Source of the DNA: Pseudonocardia petroleophila | GTDB lineage: Bacteria; Actinomycetota; Actinomycetes; Mycobacteriales; Pseudonocardiaceae | Direction: 5' to 3' | Assembly: GCF_014235185.1 (NCBI RefSeq) | Contig: NZ_CP060131.1 | Location: 7,501 to 71,500 of the forward strand | DNA length: 64,000 nucleotides | In this document: piece after piece, positions 32,815 through 41,917 of the stretch | How positions within the stretch are numbered: position 1 is the stretch's first letter | Layout: each line of letters opens with the position of its first letter | Program-made: the position numbers and the translations under genes | The notes under the pieces: model-generated | The model's input: only the letters and a program-made list of their open reading frames with translations | Told to the model about the DNA's origin: nothing | Database searches by the model: none

Positions 32815-35009
32815 CCGCGACGCTCCCCGTCACCGAGATCGAGCTGGTGATCGGCGGGATGACGTGCGCGTCCTGCGCCAACCGGGTCGAGCGCAAGCTC
32901 AACAAGCTCGACGGCGTGAGCGCCAGCGTCAACTACGCCACCGAGAAGGCCCGGGTGCAGGCGCCCGACGGCGTCGACCCGGCCGTGCTCGTCGCGCAGG
33001 TGGAGGCGGCCGGGTACACGGCGAAGCTGCCCGCCGCGGCGCCCGCTCCCGAGGAGGGGACGGCCGACCCGCTGCGCGAGCGGCTGCTCGTCTCGATCGC
33101 GCTGTCGGTTCCGGTGGTCGCGCTGTCGATGGTGCCGGCCTGGCAGTTCACCTACTGGCAGTGGATCGCGCTCGCGCTCGCCGGGCCGGTCGTCGTGTGG
33201 GCGGCGGCGCCGTTCCACCGCGCGGCCTGGACCAACCTGCGCCACGGCGCGGCCACGATGGACACGCTGGTGTCGATGGGCGTGCTGGCCGCGTTCGCGT
33301 GGTCGCTCTACGCCCTGCTGTGGGGCACCGCGGGCACGCCCGGGATGGTGCACCCCTTCGAGCTGACGATCTCCCCGAGCGACGGCGCCGGCAACATCTA
33401 CCTCGAGGTCGCGGCCGGGGTCACCACGTTCCTGCTGGCCGGGCGGTGGTTCGAGGCGCGGTCCAAGCGCCGGGCCGGCGCGGCGCTGCGCGCGCTGCTG
33501 GAGCTGGGGGCGAAGGACGTCGCCCTGCTGCGGGACGGGACGGAGACCCGCGTCCCGGTCGACGCGCTGCGCGTCGGTGACCGCTTCGTGGTGCGGCCCG
33601 GTGAGAAGGTCGCGACCGACGGCGTGGTCGAGGACGGCAGCTCGGCCGTCGACGTGTCGCTGCTGACCGGGGAGCCGGTGCCGGTCGAGGTCGGGCCCGG
33701 TGACGCCGTGGTCGGGTCGACCCTCAACTCCGGCGGGCGGCTGGTCGTGCGCGTGACCCGCGTCGGCGCCGACACCCAGCTCGCGCGGATGGCGCAGCTC
33801 GTCGAGGACGCGCAGAGCGGCAAGGCCGCGGTGCAGCGCCTGGCCGACCGCGTGTCCGGGGTGTTCGTGCCCGTCGTCATCGCGCTCGCCGCGGCCACGC
33901 TCGGGTTCTGGCTCGGCACCGGAGCCGGGGCGGCCACGGCGTTCACCGCGGCGGTCGCGGTGCTCATCGTCGCGTGCCCGTGCGCGCTGGGGCTGGCCAC
34001 GCCCACCGCGCTGCTCGTCGGCACCGGGCGGGGCGCCCAGCTCGGCATCCTCATCACGGGGCCGGAGGTGCTGGAGTCCACCCGCCGCGTCGACACCGTG
34101 GTGCTGGACAAGACCGGCACCGTCACCGAGGGACGGATGTCGCTGGTGTCGGTCGTCGGCGACGAGGACGCCCTGCGGTGGGCCGGGGCCGTCGAGGCCG
34201 CGTCGGAGCACCCGATCGCGGCGGCCGTCGTGGCCGGGGCGCGGGAGCGCGTCGGGGACCTGCCGGCCGTCACCGGCTTCGCGAACGTCGAGGGCCTCGG
34301 GGTGCGGGGCACCGTCGAGGGGCACGACGTCGTCGTCGGGCGGGCCGCGCTGGACGACCTCGACCTGCCCGCGGCGCTCGTCGCGGCGCGGGAGGCCGCC
34401 GAGGAGTCCGGGCACACGGCCGTCGTCGTGGCCTGGGACGGCGAGGCGCGCGCGGTGCTCGCCGTCGCCGACACCGTGAAGCCGACCTCGCGCGAGGCCG
34501 TCGCGCAGCTCCGCGCGCTGGGGCTGCACCCGGTGCTGCTCACCGGCGACAACGCCCGCGCCGCGCGCGCCGTCGCCGGGCAGGTGGGCATCGACGACGT
34601 GATCGCCGAGGTGCTGCCCGCCGACAAGCTCGACGTGGTGAAGCGGCTGCAGGACGAGGGCCGGGTCGTCGCCATGGTCGGCGACGGCGTCAACGACGCC
34701 GCCGCGCTCGCCCAGGCCGACCTCGGCCTCGCGATGGGCACCGGCACCGACGTGGCGATCGAGGCGAGCGACCTGACGCTGGTCCGGGGCGACCTGCGGG
34801 CCGTCGGCGACGCGATCCGGCTGTCGCGCCGCACGCTCGGCACGATCAGGGGCAACCTGTTCTGGGCCTTCGCCTACAACGTCGCCGCGCTGCCGCTGGC
34901 CGCCTCCGGGCTGCTCAACCCCATGATCGCCGGGGCGGCCATGGCGTTCAGCTCGGTGTTCGTGGTGGCCAACAGCCTGCGCCTGCGGGGGTTCCGGCCC
35001 GCGCGGTGA
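32811..35009 (+). CDS. copA: Cu(I)-exporting P1B-type ATPase
   Basis: A 732-residue heavy-metal ATPase. N-terminal HMA domain [16 protein letters not shown] (about 13-28), eight helices, actuator TGEPVPVE, membrane metal site [27 protein letters not shown] (CPC, about 386), phosphorylation motif DKTGTVTEG (about 431), HP locus [10 protein letters not shown], and hinge [18 protein letters not shown]. The terminal NxxAxxxxxxxG-N/MxxS signature ([10 protein letters not shown] ... [16 protein letters not shown]) is of the Cu(I) type. It pumps Cu(I) out of the cytoplasm. Last gene of the operon, ATGA overlap with the preceding gene. Confidence 0.96.
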   Translation: MTATLPVTEIELVIGGMTCASCANRVERKLNKLDGVSASVNYATEKARVQAPDGVDPAVLVAQVEAAGYTAKLPAAAPAPEEGTADPLRERLLVSIALSVPVVALSMVPAWQFTYWQWIALALAGPVVVWAAAPFHRAAWTNLRHGAATMDTLVSMGVLAAFAWSLYALLWGTAGTPGMVHPFELTISPSDGAGNIYLEVAAGVTTFLLAGRWFEARSKRRAGAALRALLELGAKDVALLRDGTETRVPVDALRVGDRFVVRPGEKVATDGVVEDGSSAVDVSLLTGEPVPVEVGPGDAVVGSTLNSGGRLVVRVTRVGADTQLARMAQLVEDAQSGKAAVQRLADRVSGVFVPVVIALAAATLGFWLGTGAGAATAFTAAVAVLIVACPCALGLATPTALLVGTGRGAQLGILITGPEVLESTRRVDTVVLDKTGTVTEGRMSLVSVVGDEDALRWAGAVEAASEHPIAAAVVAGARERVGDLPAVTGFANVEGLGVRGTVEGHDVVVGRAALDDLDLPAALVAAREAAEESGHTAVVVAWDGEARAVLAVADTVKPTSREAVAQLRALGLHPVLLTGDNARAARAVAGQVGIDDVIAEVLPADKLDVVKRLQDEGRVVAMVGDGVNDAAALAQADLGLAMGTGTDVAIEASDLTLVRGDLRAVGDAIRLSRRTLGTIRGNLFWAFAYNVAALPLAASGLLNPMIAGAAMAFSSVFVVANSLRLRGFRPAR

Positions 35010-35012
35010 CCG

Positions 35013-35049
35013 GCCGATCCCGGCTCAGCCGATCCCGGCTCAGCTGATC
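35013..35049. repeat. 15-bp tandem repeat at the copA-FKBP junction
   Basis: GCCGATCCCGGCTCA occurs twice in perfect tandem (35013-35027 and 35028-35042), followed by a partial third copy GCTGATCCC. The second copy includes the stop codon of the convergent FKBP gene. It may be a slipped duplication of a terminator region. Confidence 0.8.
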
Positions 35050-35582
35050 CCGACGAGGTCCACGACGAAGACCAGGGTGGCGCCGGCGGGGAGGCCGGGG
35101 GGCGGGTTGTCGCCGTAGGCGAGGTCCGGCGGCATCACGATCACGCGGCGCCCGCCGGGGGCCATGCCCTCGATGCCCTGCGAGAAGCCGGGGACGACCT
35201 GGTCCAGCGGGAACTCGATGGGGGCGTCGCCGCGCGACCACGAGCTGTCGAAGACCGACCCGTCCGACCACAGCGTGCCGGTGTAGCGGACGCCGACCGT
35301 GTCGGCCTGGGTGGCCGCGGCGCCCTCCCCGACGACGACGTCCTCGGTGACCAGCTCGGTGGGCGGGGCGCCGGTGCCCGCGCCGGCCTGGGTGGGGGCC
35401 GTCAGGTCGGTGGGGTCGCCGGTGAGGCCGGGGACGCCGCCCTCGGGCCCGGCCGGGGCGGCCGCCGTCGCGGACGCGGACGGCGCGGCGGACGCCGGGG
35501 ACGCGGCGGGGGCGGCGGTCTCGGCGGAGCCGCAGCCGGCCACCGCGAGGACGAGGAGCGCGGGGAGCAGGAGCCTTCTCAT
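35040..35582 (-). CDS. FKBP-type peptidyl-prolyl isomerase lipoprotein
   Basis: A 180-residue exported isomerase: signal peptide MRRLLLPALLVLAVAGC (lipobox VAGC), a long Ala/Ser/Pro linker (about 20-75), then the FKBP domain with ADTVGVRYTGTLWSDGSVFDSSWSRG, PIEFPLDQVVPGFSQGIEGMAPGGRRVIVMPPDLAYG and LVFVVDLVGI. It accelerates proline isomerisation of exported proteins. The C-terminus meets the 15-bp tandem repeat shared with the end of the copper operon. Confidence 0.94.
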   Translation of the reverse strand: MRRLLLPALLVLAVAGCGSAETAAPAASPASAAPSASATAAAPAGPEGGVPGLTGDPTDLTAPTQAGAGTGAPPTELVTEDVVVGEGAAATQADTVGVRYTGTLWSDGSVFDSSWSRGDAPIEFPLDQVVPGFSQGIEGMAPGGRRVIVMPPDLAYGDNPPPGLPAGATLVFVVDLVGIS

Positions 35583-35628
35583 CCGACCAGCAGATCACGC
35601 ACCGTGCCCGCCACCGCGCCCGGGCCCG

Positions 35629-36576
35629 TCAGGCCAGGACGGCGCGGATCTCCCCGACCGGTTCGCCGCCGCCGAGCACCGGGCGTCGGCCCAGGTCGTC
35701 GGGGACGTCGGCGCCCAGGGCGCGCAGGGCCCCGGCGACCACCACCGGCAGCGGACGCATCGCGCCGTCGAGCACCTTGACCGCGACCGCGCCGCCGTCG
35801 GGCAGGGCGGCCGCCCACACCCCCTCCGCCCCGTCCTTGGCGACGAGGCCGGGCACCTCGGACAGGAACGCGCTGACGTCGCGCCCGATGCCACCCACCC
35901 ACTCGGGGTGCGCCGACATCGCCGCCGCCACGCGGTGCTCGGCCGAGCCCGGCTCGGCCAGCACGAGGCGGGCGAACGCGTGCGCGAGCCCGGTGAGCGT
36001 GCACGAGTAGAGCGGGGCGCCGCAGCCGTCGACGGTGACGTGCTCCGCGGCGTCGCCGGTGAGCTCCTGCACCGTCTCGCGCACCGACTCCTGCAGCGGA
36101 TGGTCCGGGGCGCGGTAGCCCTCGACGGGCCAGCCGGCCGCCACGCAGGTGGCGATCATCGCGGCGTGCTTGCCCGAGCAGTTCTGCACCAGCGACGAGG
36201 GGCCGAACCCGTCGGCCCGCCAGGTGGCGCCGACGTCCTCGCCGAGCGGGTACGCGGGGGTGTTGGCCAGGTCGTCCTCGGTGCGACCAGCCCCGGCCAG
36301 TATCCGGCGGACCCCGTCGACGTGGATCGGCTCGCCCGAGTGGCTGGAGCAGGCGAGCGCGAGCAGCTCGCCGTCGAGGTCGAGCCCGGCGCGCAGCATG
36401 GCGACGGCCTGCACGGGCTTGAGCGTGGACCGCGCGAAGACCGTGACGTCCGGGTCGCCGCGGTGCAGGACCGGCGAGCCGCCGCCGTCGAGGGCGACGA
36501 GGTGGCCGCGGTGCACCGACTCCACCGTCCCGCCGCGGACCACGTGGGCCAGGGCCTGCGCCCGATCGTCGATCAC
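35629..36576 (-). CDS. asparaginase, ReAV-type (class 3)
   Basis: A 315-residue hydrolase of the asparaginase II family related to the Rhizobium thermolabile enzyme. Motifs: FARSTLKPVQAVAMLRAG (catalytic Ser-Lys), LACSSHSGEPIHV, LVQNCSGKHAAMIATCVAAGW (second Ser-Lys), VDGCGAPLYSCTLTGLA. It converts L-asparagine to aspartate and ammonia in the cytoplasm. ATG 36576. The neighbours (FKBP lipoprotein, T7SS-like cassette) give no metabolic context. Confidence 0.93.
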   Translation of the reverse strand: MIDDRAQALAHVVRGGTVESVHRGHLVALDGGGSPVLHRGDPDVTVFARSTLKPVQAVAMLRAGLDLDGELLALACSSHSGEPIHVDGVRRILAGAGRTEDDLANTPAYPLGEDVGATWRADGFGPSSLVQNCSGKHAAMIATCVAAGWPVEGYRAPDHPLQESVRETVQELTGDAAEHVTVDGCGAPLYSCTLTGLAHAFARLVLAEPGSAEHRVAAAMSAHPEWVGGIGRDVSAFLSEVPGLVAKDGAEGVWAAALPDGGAVAVKVLDGAMRPLPVVVAGALRALGADVPDDLGRRPVLGGGEPVGEIRAVLA

Positions 36577-36654
36577 GCGTCGACGCTACGTGAGCGGGAC
36601 GAGTTTCACCGAACGCCCACGGGGCGCGGGCGTCCCTCCGTACCGTCCGCGGGC

Positions 36655-37017
36655 ATGGACGGACGCCCAGGCATCGACGGACGACAGTGGCTCGACAGCT
36701 ACCAGGACCGGCTCAGCGAGCTCAAGGCCCGCGCCGACCGCGCGCAGGCCGCGCTCGCCGGCGTCGACGGCACGGCGGCGAGCCCCGACGGGGCGGTGTC
36801 GGTCACCGTCGTCCCGGGTGGGGCGGTGCGGCGGGTCGTGTTCTCCGAGCGCAGCGAGGCGCTGTCGCGCGTCCAGCTCGCCGCGCTCGTCGTCGAGACC
36901 GCGGCGCGCGCGCAGGCCGAGGCCGACCGGCGGGTGACCGAGGCCGTCGCCCCGCTGCTCGGCGACGACAGCGAGGCGATGCGGGTGATCCGCTCGTACC
37001 GGGGGGCCGGGTCGTGA
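36655..37017 (+). CDS. YbaB/EbfC-like protein of a type VII secretion-type cassette
   Basis: A 120-residue protein: WLDSYQDRLSELKARADRAQAALAGVDGTAASPDGAVSVTVVPGGAVRRVVFSERSEALSRVQLAALVVETAARAQAEADRRV. The helix - sheet - helix layout with 'SPDGxVxVtVxxxGxvxxv' is characteristic of the YbaB/EbfC family members found with ESX loci. It is the first of three overlapping genes. It may bind DNA or act as a chaperone for the partner proteins. Confidence 0.82.
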   Translation: MDGRPGIDGRQWLDSYQDRLSELKARADRAQAALAGVDGTAASPDGAVSVTVVPGGAVRRVVFSERSEALSRVQLAALVVETAARAQAEADRRVTEAVAPLLGDDSEAMRVIRSYRGAGS

Positions 37018-37316
37018 ACGCCGACTCCGGGTTCCGCCTCGGTGACCTGGGGCCGCACATCGGGTTCGTCGAGGGGTCCGTCGCCGAGCCGATGCGGCTC
37101 GCCACCGGGGCCGGGCGGCCGCTCGACCCGCTCTCCTACGGCGTCGTCGGGCAGGTGTTCGCCCTCGCCGTCGGGGTGGCGGCGGGCATCGGCGCGCACG
37201 CGGTCCGCGGCCTGGCCGACGAGTCGGACGGCTTCGTCGTCGGGCTCCGCGCCACGCGCGCCGCCTACGAGCACGCCGAGCGGGTCACCGCCGAGCTGTT
37301 CCGGCCGCCGCGGTGA
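37014..37316 (+). CDS. EspC-like / ESX-associated small protein
   Basis: A 100-residue protein starting at GTG 37014 in GTGA overlap with the YbaB-like gene. Helical, with HIGFVEGSVAEPMRLATGAGRPLDPLSYGVVGQVFALAVGVAAGIGAHAVRGLADESDGFVVGLRATRAAYEHAE. Its size, two-helix pattern and place between a YbaB-like and a WXG100-like gene match small ESX-secretion-associated proteins, which pair with a partner before export. No signal peptide, as expected for T7SS clients. The family call is by pattern and context. Confidence 0.65.
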   Translation: MNADSGFRLGDLGPHIGFVEGSVAEPMRLATGAGRPLDPLSYGVVGQVFALAVGVAAGIGAHAVRGLADESDGFVVGLRATRAAYEHAERVTAELFRPPR

Positions 37317-38236
37317 CCGCGCCGAACCCGCTGATCGTCGAGGCGGAGAACGAGGACGCCCAGCCCCTGGACAACTGGGAGGGCGCCGGAGCCGCGTCGA
37401 GCGTCGCCGACATGAACGCGGCGTGGGCGCGCGACGACCCCGACCTCCTGCAGATCGGGTTCACCACCGCCGGGGCCGCGCTCGACGGGCTGGACGCGGT
37501 GATGCACCCGCTCGACGCCCTCGCCACCTCCGCCGTCGGCTGGCTCATCGAGCACGTCTGGTGGCTGCACGAGCCGCTCGACGCCCTCGCCGGTGACCCG
37601 ACGCAGATCAAGGCCCAGGCGCAGACCTGGCACAGCGTCGGCGCGCAGCTCTCCGCGGTGGCCGCCGGGTACCGGTCCGAGCTCGCCGGCGGCTCCCCGG
37701 ACTGGGAGGGGGCCGCGGCCGACGCCTACCGCGCCGCGGTCACCGACTACGCCACCCGCCTCGACGACGTCGCCGCGATGGCCGAGCGCCTGTCGTCGGT
37801 GATCCTGGTGTCCGGTGCCGGGGTCGCGGCGATGCGCTCCTGGATCCGCGACCGGATCGCGGAGTTCGTGTGGCTCGTCCTGCAGCTGCTGCTCTGGTCG
37901 GGCGTGCTCGCCTTCCTCACCGCCGGTGGATCGCTCGCCGCCGCGGCGGTGCAGGCGATCGTGCGGGCGGAGCGGCTGGCGCGCTCGTTCGTCCGGCAGA
38001 TCTCCCGCCTGCTCGACACCCTCGACGCCTCCGGCCGCACCGCCCACCAGCTGGTCTCGGCGATGCGCGACACCGTGGCGCAGGTCCGCGCCGCTGCCCC
38101 CCTCCTCCACACGACGGGCGAGGGGGTCCTGAGCGGTGCCGACGCGGTCCGCGCCGCGGAGGTGATCGAGACGGGCAAGCAGCTGACCAACTCCGCGCAG
38201 GACCGTCGGAACTGGGACACCCCCTCCCCCGGCTGA
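37313..38236 (+). CDS. WXG100-superfamily protein with membrane-associated C-terminal region
   Basis: A 307-residue protein. The first part has a WEG near residue 22 (LDNWEGAGA), then a WXG100-like four-helix segment (about 95-165: QIKAQAQTWHSVGAQLSAVAAGYRSELAGGSPDWEGAAADAYRAAVTDYATRL) with the W-x-G turn. A long hydrophobic stretch follows (about 185-215, LVLQLLLWSGVLAFLTAGGSLAAAAV). No known toxin domain is visible at the C-terminus. It overlaps the EspC-like gene (ATGA/GTGA type), so all three proteins are co-translated. A secreted client of a chromosomally distant ESX system is the likely role. Confidence 0.78.
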   Translation: MTAPNPLIVEAENEDAQPLDNWEGAGAASSVADMNAAWARDDPDLLQIGFTTAGAALDGLDAVMHPLDALATSAVGWLIEHVWWLHEPLDALAGDPTQIKAQAQTWHSVGAQLSAVAAGYRSELAGGSPDWEGAAADAYRAAVTDYATRLDDVAAMAERLSSVILVSGAGVAAMRSWIRDRIAEFVWLVLQLLLWSGVLAFLTAGGSLAAAAVQAIVRAERLARSFVRQISRLLDTLDASGRTAHQLVSAMRDTVAQVRAAAPLLHTTGEGVLSGADAVRAAEVIETGKQLTNSAQDRRNWDTPSPG

Positions 38237-38254
38237 TCGCGGGCGCGGCCCTTC

Positions 38255-40282
38255 CTACCCGGCGACCTCGACCCGCAGACCGGACGCATGCGAGCAGTGG
38301 ACCACCCGCCCGCCGCGATCGAGGGAGACGTCCAACGCGCCCCCACCGACCACCAGACCCCGAACGTGCAGCTCCCCCACCGGGCTCGGCGACGGCGGCG
38401 CCACCCGCACCACCCCGGCGGGCACGTCCACGGTCAGCCCGAGCAGCGCCGTCACCAGCCCCACCACCGACGCCGCCGCCCACGCCTGCGGCCGGCACGA
38501 CGCCGGGTACGGCACCGGCGAGGCCACCTCGTCGCTCCCGAACCCGGCGAACAGCTCGGGCAGCCGCCCGTCGAACCCGTCGGCGGCGTCGAGCAGGGCC
38601 ACCCCGAGCGCCGCCGCCCGGTCGCCCTGCCCGGACCGCTGCAGCCCCCGCACCACGACGGCGGTGTCGTGCGGCCACACCGACCCGCAGTGGTACGACA
38701 GCGGCGAGTACCCACCGGCCCCCGCCGACATCGTGCGCAGCCCGTACCCGCTCGCCATGTCGGGGCCCGCCAGCCGCCGCCCGATCTCCGACGACTCCTC
38801 CGCCGACACGAGCCCGGTGCCGAGGAGGTGGCCGATGTTGCTGGTCAGGGCGTCGACGGGGGTCTTGCGGCCGTCCAGGGCCAGCGCCGGGAACGGGCCG
38901 TCGCCGTCGGACACCCAGAACGCGCCGCGGAACCGGTCGCGCAGCGCGGCGGCGCGGGCGAGCCAGGGGGCCGGGTCCCCGTCGTCGAAGGCGGTCAGCA
39001 GCTCGGCCCCCGCCACCAGCGCCTCGTGGACGTACCCCTGCACCTCGCACAGCGCGACGGGGCCCTCGGCGACCGCCCCGCCCGCGAACCGCACGGCGTC
39101 CGCGGAGTCCTTCCACCCCTGGTTGGCCAGGCCCCGACCGGAGTCGTCGAAGTACTCGGTGAACCCGTCGCCGTCGCGGTCGGCGTCGTCGCGGATCCAG
39201 CCCAGGGCCGCGTGCAGATGCGGCAGCAGGGCGCGCACCTCCGCGGCGGGGAGCCCGTGCCGCCAGGCGTCGCGCAGCAGGCAGACCCACAGGGCGGTGG
39301 CGTCGACGGTGCCGTAGTAGCGCGACGGGAGCAGCATCGTGCCGTGGGCGGCCTCCCCGCGCCGGCGCTCGTGCAGGATCTTGCCGGGCTGCTCGCCGGT
39401 GGCCGGGTCGGAGCGGGTGCCCTGCGCGCGGGCCAGCGTCCGCAGCGTGCCCCCGGCCACCCCGACGTCGACGGGGAGCAGCAGGGTGGCCGTCCACAGG
39501 GAGTCGCGGCCGAACAGGGTGAGGTACCACGGGGCGCCTGCGGCGGCGAACACGTCGTCGGGGTGGTCGGGCTCCGCGACGAGCAGGGCGTCGAGGTCGT
39601 CGAGGGCGCGGTCGAGCAGCCGGGCGAGCCGGGGGTCGCCCGCCTCGACGGACGGGCGCGTCAGGGTCCGGGTGGCGCCGACCACCACGGGACGGTCGTC
39701 GGACGCCGCCAGCGTCCAGCGGAACGCGGCACTGCTGCGCGGCCCCAGCCGGACCGGCCAGGTGATCGAGGCCCCGTCGCCGCGGGCGCGCAGCGCGGCC
39801 CCCGGCGCGGTCAGCACCACCCCGGGCCACCGGACGTCGGGGCCGATCTGCGGGACGACCGCGACGGTCGCCCCTCCCGCCTTCACGACCTCGATCGGCG
39901 CGAGGTCGGCCGACACCGCCAGCTCCAGGTCGGCGCGCACCTCGCGGTCGCTGCGGTTGACCACCCGCAGCACCTCGGCCATCGCGCCGGGGCGCACCGT
40001 CCGGTCGCGGCGCAGCCACACCGTCGGGTCCGCGACCGGGTCGCCGTGGTCGCGCAGCAGCCCGACGACGTGCTCGGCCGCCGCCCCGTCGACGCCGTGG
40101 GCCACCGGCTCCGGCTCGGCCCCGTCGACCGTGACGACGGCCCGGGCCAGCACCCGGACGTCGCCGTGGAACACGCCCTGGGTGCCGGCGGCCCGGATCT
40201 GGCCGTCCCGGCCGGCGAGGCACAGGGTGGGGGCCGCGAGGGTGACGGCGAGGTCGTGCAGCAGCGGCTGCCGGGAGGCCAT
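38255..40282 (-). CDS. glycogen debranching-type enzyme (amylo-alpha-1,6-glucosidase family)
   Basis: A 675-residue protein. N-terminal GDE_N_bis beta-sandwich (about 10-215: QPLLHDLAVTLAAPTLCLAGRDGQIRAAGTQGVFHGDVRVLARAVV), then a six-hairpin (alpha/alpha)6 barrel with WYLTLFGRDSLWTATLLL (about 270), EQPGKILHERRRGE, YYGTVDATALWVCLL, GLANQGWKDSADAVRF and YHCGSVWPHDTAVVVRGLQRSG. The family hydrolyses alpha-1,6 branches of glycogen or related oligosaccharides. The start ATG 40282 is preferred to a frame extension reaching 40429. Divergent from the SRPBCC and PfkB genes. Confidence 0.92.
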   Translation of the reverse strand: MASRQPLLHDLAVTLAAPTLCLAGRDGQIRAAGTQGVFHGDVRVLARAVVTVDGAEPEPVAHGVDGAAAEHVVGLLRDHGDPVADPTVWLRRDRTVRPGAMAEVLRVVNRSDREVRADLELAVSADLAPIEVVKAGGATVAVVPQIGPDVRWPGVVLTAPGAALRARGDGASITWPVRLGPRSSAAFRWTLAASDDRPVVVGATRTLTRPSVEAGDPRLARLLDRALDDLDALLVAEPDHPDDVFAAAGAPWYLTLFGRDSLWTATLLLPVDVGVAGGTLRTLARAQGTRSDPATGEQPGKILHERRRGEAAHGTMLLPSRYYGTVDATALWVCLLRDAWRHGLPAAEVRALLPHLHAALGWIRDDADRDGDGFTEYFDDSGRGLANQGWKDSADAVRFAGGAVAEGPVALCEVQGYVHEALVAGAELLTAFDDGDPAPWLARAAALRDRFRGAFWVSDGDGPFPALALDGRKTPVDALTSNIGHLLGTGLVSAEESSEIGRRLAGPDMASGYGLRTMSAGAGGYSPLSYHCGSVWPHDTAVVVRGLQRSGQGDRAAALGVALLDAADGFDGRLPELFAGFGSDEVASPVPYPASCRPQAWAAASVVGLVTALLGLTVDVPAGVVRVAPPSPSPVGELHVRGLVVGGGALDVSLDRGGRVVHCSHASGLRVEVAG

Positions 40283-40367
40283 CCGCCGATGGGAGCGACC
40301 CGGTGCGGCCCGTGTCAACCCGTCGGCGTCGCGCGACCGCTGCCGGGCGTGCGGCAGGATGGCGGCC

Positions 40368-40796
40368 ATGGCACAGGTGACGGCAACGGCCGAGCGCACG
40401 ATCGACGCCCCCGCGGAGCAGGTCAGCACGGCGCTCGGCGACTACGAGACGGTCCGCCCGACGATCCTCACCGAGCACTACTCGGAGTACCGGACCGAGC
40501 CCGACGGGCGGGTGCACTGGAAGCTCGCCGCCACCGAGAAGCGGGTGCGCGACCAGCTCGTCGCCGTCGAGAAGCCCGACGCCACCACCATCGTCGAGCG
40601 CGACGCGAACTCCTCGATGGTCACCACGTGGACGGTCACCTCCGAGGGCACGCACCGCAGCACGGTCCGGGTCGTCACCACGTGGAAGGGCGCGGGCGGC
40701 ATCGGCGGGTTCTTCGAGCGGACGTTCGCGCCGAAGGGTCTGCGCCGCATCCACGAGGGCGTGCTCGCGAACCTCGACGGCGTCGTGCGTGGCTGA
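40368..40796 (+). CDS. SRPBCC-family protein
   Basis: A 142-residue START-like protein: VTATAERTIDAPAEQVSTALGDYETVRPTILTEHYSEYRTEPDGRVHWKLAATEKRVRDQLVAVEKPDATTIVERDANSSMVTTWTV. Such proteins are common in actinomycetes as small hydrophobic-ligand binders. It overlaps the start of the sugar kinase gene by 8 bp. No functional link is evident. Confidence 0.88.
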   Translation: MAQVTATAERTIDAPAEQVSTALGDYETVRPTILTEHYSEYRTEPDGRVHWKLAATEKRVRDQLVAVEKPDATTIVERDANSSMVTTWTVTSEGTHRSTVRVVTTWKGAGGIGGFFERTFAPKGLRRIHEGVLANLDGVVRG

Positions 40797-41730
40797 GACC
40801 GGCATCGTCGCCGTCGCGGGCGAGGCGCTCGTCGACCTCGTCCCGGCCCCCGTCGGCGGCTACCTGGAGATCGCGCCCGGCGGGAGCCCGGCGAACGTCG
40901 CGGTCGGGCTGGCCCGGCTCGGGGTCCCGGCGCGGATGCTGGCGCGGCTGGCCGACGACCCGCTGGGCCACCGGATGCGCGCGCACCTCGCCGACAACGG
41001 CGTCGCGCTGGACCACACGGTCGCGGCCGTCGAGCAGACCTCGATGGCGCTGGTCACCGTCGACGACGACGGGGTGCCCAGCTACGACTTCCGCGTCGAC
41101 GGCACCGCCGACTGGCAGTGGACCGACGCCGAGCTCGCCGACGCACTCGACGGACCGGTCGTCGCCGTCCACTCCGGCTCGCTCGCGCTGACCACCGCCC
41201 CCGGCGACGGCCCGCTGCGCGCGCTGCTGGAGCGCGCCGCGGCCACCGCGACCGTCAGCTACGACCCGAACTGCCGCCCGCTGCTCATGGGCGACCCGGC
41301 CGTCGTGCTGGAGGGGGTGCACGCGCTGCTCGCCGTGGCCGACGTCGTGAAGGTCAGCTCGGAGGACCTGGAGTGGCTCGGCCTCACCCCGGAGGCCGCG
41401 CTGGAGGACTGGCTGACGCGCGGGCCCGCGGTCGTCGCGATCACCCTGGGCGGCGACGGCGTCCTCGCCGGGACGGCCTCCGGGCTGCGCACGCGGCGCC
41501 CGGGCGTCCCGGTGACGGTGATCGACACCGTCGGTGCGGGCGACACCTTCTCCGCGGCCCTGCTCGCCGGGCTGCACGGGCGGGGGCTGCTCGGGGCCGC
41601 GCACCGCGCGGAGCTGCGGGCCCTGGACGGCGCCGTCCTCGACGCCCTGCTCGAGTTCGCCGCACGGGCCGCGGCGATCACCTGCTCGCGGCGCGGGGCC
41701 GACCCGCCGAGGGCTGCGGAGCTGGCCTGA
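40789..41730 (+). CDS. PfkB-family carbohydrate kinase (fructokinase-like)
   Basis: A 313-residue ribokinase-fold kinase: VAVAGEALVDLVPAPVG at the start, GGSPANVAVGLARLGVPARMLARLADDPLG (family signature 1, about 25-55), YDPNCRPLL, and DTVGAGDTFSAALLAGL (signature 2, with catalytic Asp, about 246-262). It phosphorylates fructose or a similar sugar with ATP. GTG 40789. The divergent debranching enzyme suggests a shared storage- or trehalose-sugar context. Confidence 0.93.
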   Translation: MAETGIVAVAGEALVDLVPAPVGGYLEIAPGGSPANVAVGLARLGVPARMLARLADDPLGHRMRAHLADNGVALDHTVAAVEQTSMALVTVDDDGVPSYDFRVDGTADWQWTDAELADALDGPVVAVHSGSLALTTAPGDGPLRALLERAAATATVSYDPNCRPLLMGDPAVVLEGVHALLAVADVVKVSSEDLEWLGLTPEAALEDWLTRGPAVVAITLGGDGVLAGTASGLRTRRPGVPVTVIDTVGAGDTFSAALLAGLHGRGLLGAAHRAELRALDGAVLDALLEFAARAAAITCSRRGADPPRAAELA

Positions 41731-41749
41731 CCCGGCGGCCGGTGTGAAA

Positions 41750-41800
41750 CGTGGGTGGGACGACGACGCCCCAGATCTTTTCGCCGCCGCCCCACCCACG
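41750..41800. repeat. 10-bp perfect inverted repeat with a 31-nt loop
   Basis: CGTGGGTGGG (41750-41759) pairs with CCCACCCACG (41791-41800). The loop contains CAGATCTTTTCG, an unusual AT-rich spot for this region. It lies 20 bp after the kinase stop and 118 bp before the next gene; terminator or RNA element. Confidence 0.55.
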
Positions 41801-41917
41801 GGCCCGCCGTAAGGCCTCCACGATCATCGACCGCGCAGGGTCCCCGGCGCCACCTCGGCCACCGGTTCGGGCGGCCCTCCATCGGGTCGGCGCGTCGCGT
41901 TGCGTCAGAATCACGGG

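Noticed and set aside
35013..35049. Short repeat array considered as a CRISPR
   Set aside because: Units are contiguous with no spacers and only 2.6 copies; no cas genes are in the window.
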